Assembly: GCA_036496265.1 (NCBI GenBank)
Contig: DASXLL010000303.1
Span: 1 to 7,503 of the forward strand
Length of the DNA stretch: 7,503 bases
Source of the DNA: CAYLLN01 sp036496265
Lineage (GTDB): Bacteria > Planctomycetota > Planctomycetia > Pirellulales > Pirellulaceae
Reading direction: 5' to 3'
Shown: piece by piece, positions 1-4,224 of the stretch
Numbering within the stretch: position 1 is the stretch's first letter
How the letters are laid out: every line of letters starts with the position of its first letter
The notes under the pieces: model-generated
The model's input: only the letters and a program-made list of their open reading frames with translations
The model's database searches: none
Told to the model about the DNA's origin: nothing
Translations under genes and position numbers: made by a program

Positions 1-8
1 AATCTCCA

Positions 9-1067
9 ATGGCACTGACGAAGGCCCAGCAGTCGATTTGGGAAAAATCGCGCGCAATCGGTGCGGGCGGACAAGCAGTGGTTCTGAGCGACCCTATGTG
101 CTGCTATCTGGTTGGCCGAATTGCCGTCGACCTCGGCCTGAAATCGCATTTTCCCGAAGTGCCAGAAAACTTACCGGAATTTTTCGATCGATGTGACCTA
201 GCCGAGCTAATTATTGCAACCCATGATGGCAAAATCCTCTTTGAGCGTCTTGTTGCTCTCGCGGGCGATGCGGATACGTACTACGCGTGTCTCGCGACGC
301 TTCACAAGGCGCGTCTCAAGTATCAATCCATTTTAGAAACGCAGCCAATGCCGACACTCGAACAGGTGGGGCCACGGGCACTCTTGCAGTTCGGACAGTT
401 GCCACCTGGTGCTTTAGCCGGACTTCTGTTTTGGAGAAAGTGGTTCTTTGACATTGACAATCGCGCTGGACAGGAAACGGGCTACCTTTTTGAACCGATT
501 ATTGCCTATTCGATTGGCGGAGCGCCCGCGCCATCTGCCAGAAGCCCAGTGAAGCGCCATCGCGCGCGGAGCAAAGGACGCCAAGTTGATTGCATCCTTA
601 ATCAGAAGGCGTATGAATTTAAAATACGCGTTACAATCGCCGCGTCTGGGCAAGGCCGTTGGAAGGAAGAGTTGGAATACCCGATTGACTGCAAAAAGAG
701 CGGGTTTGTCCCAGTGTTGGTCGTCCTCGACAGCACGCCAAATCCCAAACTTAACGAACTAGTCAGAGCCTTCGAGCGCCAAGGCGGTGAAACATACTTG
801 GGAGGTGCCGCCTGGGGTCATCTTGAGTCTTTGGCAGGCAACACAATGAGTCGATTCCTTGAAAAGTATGTCCGCAGCCCGCTCGACAGACTTTTGGCGC
901 ACGCCGACGATCCTCTCCCAAACTTTGGTGCTCGCAATGACGAGCATTGCATCATGCTAACGCTTGGCACTGACGAGCTGGTGATCGAGCGTCGCGCTCC
1001 AACCGCCTTAGATGAACCGGAAGGCGACGAATTGCCCGACGATGTTGCAGATGAGTTGCCCGGCTGA
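9..1067 (+). CDS. Probable ApaLI-type type II restriction endonuclease
   Basis: This 352-residue protein is most likely a type II restriction endonuclease that cuts foreign DNA inside the cell. The sequence shows a PD-(D/E)XK-like active site: Asp194 in GRQVDC, then Glu203-Phe-Lys205 in YEFK, with Glu162 in a helix before it. Around this core are blocks I recall from the ApaLI family (RE_ApaLI, Pfam PF09499): the IGG segment near 169-171, TIAASGQGRW at 209-218, and PVLVVLDSTPNPKL at 235-248. ApaLI itself cuts GTGCAC; this protein's specificity cannot be read from sequence. The C-terminal tail (about 330-352) is acidic. The stop overlaps the start of the vsr gene by one base (TGATG), so the two are probably co-translated. 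The start at 9 is provisional because only eight upstream bases are visible and no Shine-Dalgarno is seen. The partner methyltransferase should lie upstream. The nuclease fold is fairly safe; the ApaLI assignment is from memory. Confidence 0.72.
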   Translation: MALTKAQQSIWEKSRAIGAGGQAVVLSDPMCCYLVGRIAVDLGLKSHFPEVPENLPEFFDRCDLAELIIATHDGKILFERLVALAGDADTYYACLATLHKARLKYQSILETQPMPTLEQVGPRALLQFGQLPPGALAGLLFWRKWFFDIDNRAGQETGYLFEPIIAYSIGGAPAPSARSPVKRHRARSKGRQVDCILNQKAYEFKIRVTIAASGQGRWKEELEYPIDCKKSGFVPVLVVLDSTPNPKLNELVRAFERQGGETYLGGAAWGHLESLAGNTMSRFLEKYVRSPLDRLLAHADDPLPNFGARNDEHCIMLTLGTDELVIERRAPTALDEPEGDELPDDVADELPG

Positions 1068-1519
1068 TGTCTTCCATCCGAAAACGAGCTCCGTCCGCAT
1101 CGACTGCACTCGTGCGGCGAGTTATGCGGAACATGCGCCGACGGGACACCGACGCTGAAGTACAACTGCGGAAGCTTATCTTTAGCCGTGGGCTGCGATA
1201 TCGACTAAATACGTTTCCCGTCAGAACAATTAGGTGCAAAGCCGACGTCGTCATCCGTTCCGCAAGGGTTTGTATTTTCGTCGATGGCTGTTACTGGTAC
1301 GGCTGCCCTAAACACTATCGGGCACCAAAGACAAACACGAGTTGGTGGACCGAAAAAATAGCGGATAACCGACTTCGCGACCGACGGCAGACTCGAATGC
1401 TGCGACGGCATGGATGGGTAGTGCTCAGGTTTTGGGAGCACGAAATAGCAGGCAACGCGGAAAGTTGCGTTCGACAGATAGCTAGCGCAATTCGCGCGTC
1501 CGGCTTGGCGGGAAATTGA
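1067..1519 (+). CDS. vsr: Very short patch repair (Vsr) mismatch endonuclease
   Basis: Vsr nicks DNA 5' of the T in a T:G mismatch formed when 5-methylcytosine deaminates, so that the C can be restored. This 150-residue protein has the family pattern in order: the RDT motif (26-28), LR and GLRYR (35-46), catalytic Asp60 (E. coli Asp51), FVDGCYW (71-77) with the intercalating aromatic pair Tyr76-Trp77, PKTN and WW (87-94), then GWVVLRFWEHE (116-126). Likely zinc ligands are Cys75, Cys80, His83 and His125. The position of E. coli catalytic His69, usually His in the FWHGCP motif of short Vsr proteins, is Tyr78 here. Length is normal for the family. The start overlaps the upstream endonuclease stop by one base, giving translational coupling. 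Its presence implies a C5 cytosine methyltransferase in the same cassette. Family assignment is firm; activity is uncertain because of Tyr78. Confidence 0.93.
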   Translation: MSSIRKRAPSASTALVRRVMRNMRRRDTDAEVQLRKLIFSRGLRYRLNTFPVRTIRCKADVVIRSARVCIFVDGCYWYGCPKHYRAPKTNTSWWTEKIADNRLRDRRQTRMLRRHGWVVLRFWEHEIAGNAESCVRQIASAIRASGLAGN

Positions 1520-1675
1520 GCGGCGACGGTATGCGACTTATGGCCCCTCAAGCGGATCTAAAGTCCCGACGGGACGCCGTCCTGGCGCGTCGAAACGATC
1601 AAGCTCGCCAGAATTGCTTCCGCCTCAGCCATTAAACTCCCCGCCCCCAACTATTTCGAAAAATCTTTTTTCCGC

Positions 1676-1704
1676 TTGACTGAAAAGGACCAGACTAGTC
1701 CACA
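1676..1704 (+). promoter_or_regulatory. Possible promoter/operator for the HTH gene
   Basis: A good -35 hexamer (TTGACT, 1676-1681) is followed by a near-perfect dyad, GGACcAGACTAGTCC (1687-1701), with one mismatch in seven pairs. No convincing -10 hexamer is found 16 to 18 bases downstream (1699-1704 reads TCCACA), so the promoter call is weak. The dyad in the position of the promoter spacer would suit a repressor or autoregulator, possibly the HTH protein encoded 80 bases downstream. This is inference from position. Confidence 0.3.
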
Positions 1705-1733
1705 CCCCTTCGTACACTCCTGGGCAATTCCAT

Positions 1734-1761
1734 TTCTGAATTCTGAATTCTGCATTCTGAA
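1734..1761 (+). repeat. Heptamer tandem array, unit TTCTGAA
   Basis: Four consecutive 7-base units run without a gap: three TTCTGAA and one TTCTGCA variant in third place, flanked by partial units on both sides. It is one of five 7-base periodic patches in this window. It lies just upstream of the ribosome binding site of the HTH gene. Confidence 0.85.
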
Positions 1762-1771
1762 TTCCCAACCC

Positions 1772-1776
1772 AGGAG
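1772..1776 (+). promoter_or_regulatory. Ribosome binding site of the HTH gene
   Basis: AGGAG lies six bases before the ATG at 1783. It supports that start, although the first 19 codons come partly from a repeat array. Confidence 0.65.
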
Positions 1777-1782
1777 TTTCCC

Positions 1783-2583
1783 ATGCTCACTTCCGCTTCC
1801 CTCAGCCCCGAGCCCCGAATCCCGAGCCCCCCTTCTCCCCGCGATTTCGAAATCCACCGCCTCTCTCTCGTCGAATTCTTCTCCACCCGCCGCCTCGCCG
1901 AAAAATACGAGATTTCTCAGACCCGCGTCCGCCAAATCATCGCCCACGTCTCCGACTGGCTCACCGAAATGCTGCCCGTGAAGTCGGAGCAAGACATCGA
2001 GAAAGAAAAACGCTTCGCCATCCATCTCGCGGCTGCTCAGCTCCGGCACCAGATCCAGCAACTCCAAAACTACTGGGACGGCAGCGGCGATCCCAAATAT
2101 CTCCGCCAACAAACCCGCGCCATCCAAGCCCTCGCCCGCCTCGGCGCCCACTCCCACACCCTCGACTCCCTCGCCGCCAACAGTGGGGCAGGCTTCCAGC
2201 CTGCCGAGAGTTGTGGGGCAGGCTTCCAGCCTGCCGAGAATGGATTCTCCGACGACTCCCCTGAAACACTAACCCGACGCGCAAGCGAGGACGAATCGGT
2301 CCCCAACCCGACAGCACCTGGCGCTTCCGCCGCCTCTTCCGCCGCCTCCCTCTCTCCCCCTCCCCCACTCTCCCCCTCGCCCCCTTTCAGCATTCCTAAT
2401 TCATCCTTCCCCCCGGAAGCGGACTGCTCACCCAGCACCCCTTCATCCTTCAGCCCTCACCCTTCATCCTTCGGCGAAGCCGACCTAACTCCCTCGCCCG
2501 AAACCGACTTACTCCTCCAACCCGAAAACGCCCGCGACACTCTCAAAGGCCTCGAAATCCTTGAGCGGAACCTGCTCACTTAA
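1783..2583 (+). CDS. Helix-turn-helix protein, repeat-rich, cut short by an in-frame stop
   Basis: I do not recognise a named family. Residues 20-130 look like the conserved core: a helix-turn-helix candidate at about 35-60 (RRLAEKYEISQTRVRQII, resembling sigma-70 region 4-like HTHs), then a charged helical stretch (68-96) and GDPKYLRQQTRAIQALARLGA (102-122). A DNA-binding regulator or recombination-associated protein is plausible. From 132 to about 232 the protein is low-complexity Ser/Pro/Ala: the decapeptide GAGFQPAE repeats at 135-142 and 145-152 and is encoded by palindromic repeats, LTRRASED (163-170) by another dispersed-repeat-like segment, and PSSFSPH/PSSFGEA by heptamers. A short helical end (246-265) stops at TAA 2581-2583, but the same frame continues for 66 sensible codons. 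The ATG has a good AGGAG six bases upstream. The gene faces the leftward sigma gene convergently. It may be a pseudogene. Confidence 0.6.
   Translation: MLTSASLSPEPRIPSPPSPRDFEIHRLSLVEFFSTRRLAEKYEISQTRVRQIIAHVSDWLTEMLPVKSEQDIEKEKRFAIHLAAAQLRHQIQQLQNYWDGSGDPKYLRQQTRAIQALARLGAHSHTLDSLAANSGAGFQPAESCGAGFQPAENGFSDDSPETLTRRASEDESVPNPTAPGASAASSAASLSPPPPLSPSPPFSIPNSSFPPEADCSPSTPSSFSPHPSSFGEADLTPSPETDLLLQPENARDTLKGLEILERNLLT
1800..1827 (+). repeat. Heptamer array inside the start of the HTH gene
   Basis: Four 7-base units follow one another: CCTCAGC, CCCGAGC, CCCGAAT and CCCGAGC. They encode residues 6-15 of the HTH protein, a Pro/Ser-rich leader outside its conserved core, so this N-terminus is probably a recent addition or the true start differs. 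Confidence 0.65.
2183..2239 (+). repeat. Two in-frame REP-like palindromic units
   Basis: A 27-base unit occurs twice at a 30-base period (2183-2209 and 2213-2239). Each contains the 19-base palindrome GGCAGGCTtccAGCCTGCC (8-base arms, 3-base loop; 2187-2205 and 2217-2235). The period is a multiple of three, so both copies are read as the same decapeptide frame (GAGFQPAE). I recall this palindrome as a dispersed element of planctomycete genomes, normally found between genes; that part is from memory. Confidence 0.85.
2268..2290 (+). repeat. Second dispersed-repeat-like segment in the HTH gene
   Basis: The segment containing CCCGACGCGCAAGCGAGG (2273-2290) resembles another short element that I recall as recurring between planctomycete genes. 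Only one copy is in the window, so the call rests on memory. Here it is translated as LTRRASE. Confidence 0.4.
2386..2476 (+). repeat. Two further heptamer patches in the HTH gene
   Basis: Two patches keep a 7-base TTC-led periodicity. At 2386-2413 the units are TTCAGCA, TTCCTAA, TTCATCC and TTCCCCC. At 2442-2476 they are TTCATCC, TTCAGCC, CTCACCC, TTCATCC and a diverged TTCGGCG. Three heptamers make 21 bases, so the second patch is translated as a 7-residue repeat (PSSFSPH, PSSFGEA). Confidence 0.7.
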
Positions 2584-2784
2584 ATCGGCCAAATCGATCC
2601 CCAAGAAACCGATCGCCTCGAGCGCCTCAACGAATCACTCGCCGGCATCCGCCAATCCCGCGCCAACTTCATCCTCCGCCTCGGCCCCAACCTGCCCGTC
2701 ACCCCGCCAACCGAACCAACATCGCCAGCTCCCAGCGACGTTCAACACATCGCCGCTGCGAACGAACTGCCCTCCAGCACCTAA
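2584..2784 (+). pseudogene. Continuation of the HTH gene after the in-frame stop
   Basis: Directly after TAA 2581-2583 the same frame runs open for 66 codons to TAA 2782-2784. It reads like real protein: IGQIDPQETDRLERL, then SLAGIRQSRANFILRLGPN, a charged helical segment, and a Pro/Ser/Ala tail like that upstream of the stop. It has no start codon or ribosome binding site of its own near 2584. The simplest reading is that a nonsense change (for example CAA to TAA) has split one gene of about 333 codons. Stop readthrough or a sequencing error are the alternatives. Confidence 0.6.
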
Positions 2785-2862
2785 TGCCCGACCATCGAAT
2801 TGCCGTGCAGCCACAGGCGTCGAGTTCATTCGTTCGGAGACGAAACGATGCAATCGACAAAA

Positions 2863-3513
2863 CTACTGCCGCTCACTCGTCACTTCCGCTTCCATCACCG
2901 CCAGCCGCTGGCGGAGCTCGAGGCGGGCGCGGTGCAGTCGGCTGCGGACGGTGCCGATGGGCACGTTGAGGAGCGAGGCGATTTCGTCGTAGTCACAGCT
3001 TTCCATCTCACGAAGTACGAGAATCGTGCGGTGCTCGCTGCTGAGGTTATTCAAAGCCTGCTGCACTTGCTTGACGCGCTCCTGACGGAGCAGCGAATCA
3101 TCGGGGCGCTCGGAGTTGTCGCCCTGCGACTGATCGCAGAGCATGCGGTTCTGCTCCGTGCAAGTTTGCGTTTTGCGCTTCCGATGATCGCTGATGATCA
3201 GGTTGACGGCGATGCGATACAGCCAGGTGTAAAAGGCGCTCGCGCCCGTGTAGTTGCCGAGCTTAAGGTAGGCACGCAGAAACGCCTCTTGGGCGGTGTC
3301 TTCGGCGACTTCCCGCGAGCCGCAAACGTGCCAGAGTGACGAACAGAGTCGGACTTGATATTTGCTGACTAGTGCGCCATACGCCGCGGCGTCGCCGCGC
3401 TTGGCGGCAGCGATGAGTTGGTTGTCAGTGGGTTCCGGCAGCCGGGATGTATCCGGGACCTGCTGCAGATTGGCGATGAAGCGAGTGGCGAGGGGGGCAG
3501 ACACGGGCAACAT
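2863..3513 (-). CDS. ECF (RpoE-like) sigma-70 family RNA polymerase sigma factor
   Basis: This 216-residue protein directs RNA polymerase to alternative promoters. Sigma region 2 spans about 29-114: DNQLIAAAKRGDAAAYGALV at the start, the acidic region 2.2 EVAEDTAQEAFLRAY (68-82) that contacts core polymerase, and the region 2.3/2.4 stretch FYTWLYRIAVNLIISDHRKRK (94-114) that melts and reads the -10 element. Region 4 spans about 153-204, with the HTH DYDEIASLLNVPIGTVRSRLHRARLEL (174-200) reading the -35. The first 28 residues are an unassigned leader. The ATG is supported by GGAG (3521-3524, - strand) seven bases upstream. Length is typical for ECF factors. No anti-sigma gene follows; the next gene downstream is convergent, so its control is unseen. 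It is divergent from a second, different ECF gene, and the two may share regulatory DNA. Confidence 0.93.
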   Translation of the reverse strand: MLPVSAPLATRFIANLQQVPDTSRLPEPTDNQLIAAAKRGDAAAYGALVSKYQVRLCSSLWHVCGSREVAEDTAQEAFLRAYLKLGNYTGASAFYTWLYRIAVNLIISDHRKRKTQTCTEQNRMLCDQSQGDNSERPDDSLLRQERVKQVQQALNNLSSEHRTILVLREMESCDYDEIASLLNVPIGTVRSRLHRARLELRQRLAVMEAEVTSERQ

Positions 3514-3657
3514 GGCTTGGCTCCAATTTCGGACGGTTGGTTTGTTTGCTTGCGGTTTGGCGTCCGTCTAACATGAAGGCGTAAAGGGCGAGAAAACTCC
3601 GCCAAGAATGCGCATAGGCGGCGAATTTGCTGGACTTTCTCGGAATTGACGCCGGTT
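3514..3657. promoter_or_regulatory. Divergent promoter region between two sigma genes
   Basis: These 144 bases must hold the promoters of both sigma genes unless transcription comes from farther away. A weak rightward sigma-70-like pair is TTGCTT (3546-3551), 17 bases, TAACAT (3569-3574). Short inverted arms (GGACGG at 3531-3536 against CGTCCGTC at 3561-3568) flank a T/G-rich stretch and could bind a regulator. No clear ECF-type GGAAC -35 with matching -10 was found. All of this is tentative. Confidence 0.35.
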
Positions 3658-4224
3658 ATGGGCAACAAGGCACAATCGCTCAACCAGACAGAGTCGAAGA
3701 GCGCGAAATCGCGAAAGCACGCGCAGCTGCCATCGGTTGTCTACGCCGATCTCAAACAGATTGCCGAGCGGTTCATGCGGGGCGAGGGAGCGGGGCATTC
3801 GCTGCAGCCGACGGCGCTAGTGCATGAGGCGTTTTTGCGAGTCGCCGGGCATCAGAGCATGGCAGGATTGAGCGCGACGCATGTGCGGGCGCTGTTTGCT
3901 CAAACGATGCGGCGGATTTTGGTCGATCATGCCCGGCGGAAGAAGGCAAGCAAGCGCGGCGGGAAGCGAGTCCGTGTCGAGCTGGACGAACGGCTGATCC
4001 GCGGGGCCAGCGACGAGGACCTGCTTGATCTGGACGCCATCTTGGGCAAGTTGGAAGCGATCGATCCGGCGCAGGCTGAGTTGGTGGAGCTGCGGATCTT
4101 TGGCGGGATGACGGTGGCGGAGGCGGCTGATGAGATGGGCGTTTCGAAACGGACGGCTGAACGCGAGTGGACCGCGGCCAAGGCATGGTTGCGGCGGGAA
4201 TTGCAAGCGGCGGACAGCGAATGA
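3658..4224 (+). CDS. ECF sigma factor, TIGR02999/Sigma70_ECF type, kinase-partnered
   Basis: This 188-residue protein is a sigma factor of the Sigma70_ECF (PF07638, TIGR02999) type, common in planctomycetes and acidobacteria. Region 2 contains VVYADLKQIAERFM (27-40) and SLQPTALVHEAFLRV (48-62); the family-typical PTALVHE replaces the acidic patch that standard ECF factors use to bind core polymerase. Region 2.4 includes ILVDHARRKKASKRGG (87-102). Region 4 HTH is MTVAEAADEMGVSKRTAEREWTAAKAWL (151-178). The N-terminus lacks the usual leading helix with a GD motif. I start at ATG 3658; an in-frame TTG at 3646 would add four residues, and the frame closes with TGA at 3574-3576. No good ribosome binding site decides between them. 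The stop overlaps the kinase start (ATGA at 4221-4224), so the two proteins are translationally coupled and probably form one signalling unit. Confidence 0.92.
   Translation: MGNKAQSLNQTESKSAKSRKHAQLPSVVYADLKQIAERFMRGEGAGHSLQPTALVHEAFLRVAGHQSMAGLSATHVRALFAQTMRRILVDHARRKKASKRGGKRVRVELDERLIRGASDEDLLDLDAILGKLEAIDPAQAELVELRIFGGMTVAEAADEMGVSKRTAEREWTAAKAWLRRELQAADSE

Larger units (their letters stand above)
1520..1782. other. Intergenic region between vsr and the HTH gene
   Basis: No credible gene is seen in these 263 bases. They hold two overlapping short dyads (GTCCC-GAC-GGGAC at 1563-1575 and GGACG-C-CGTCC at 1572-1582) without a T tract, an A-run/T-run dyad at 1658-1672, a possible promoter with a dyad (1676-1701), a heptamer array (1734-1761) and a good ribosome binding site for the next gene. 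Either of the first two dyads could help end vsr transcription, but neither looks like a standard terminator. Confidence 0.5.

Noticed and set aside
1563..1582. Overlapping hairpins after vsr as a rho-independent terminator
   Set aside because: Stems are only five base pairs and no T tract follows.
2183..2239. CRISPR array
   Set aside because: Only two copies with a 3-base gap, no spacers of CRISPR length, and the units lie in a reading frame.
2839..2862. Small dyad (TTCGT/ACGAA) between convergent genes as a terminator
   Set aside because: The stem is about five pairs with no T tract on either strand.
2561..2992. Open frame of 143 codons overlapping the HTH gene remnant
   Set aside because: It is out of frame with the more protein-like continuation after the TAA, is Ser/Pro/Arg-rich, and runs antisense into the sigma gene end.
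4167..4220. Earlier start for the kinase at ATG 4167
   Set aside because: It would overlap the sigma gene by 58 bases, whereas the ATG at 4221 gives the usual ATGA coupling and begins the conserved TPERHQQIK leader.
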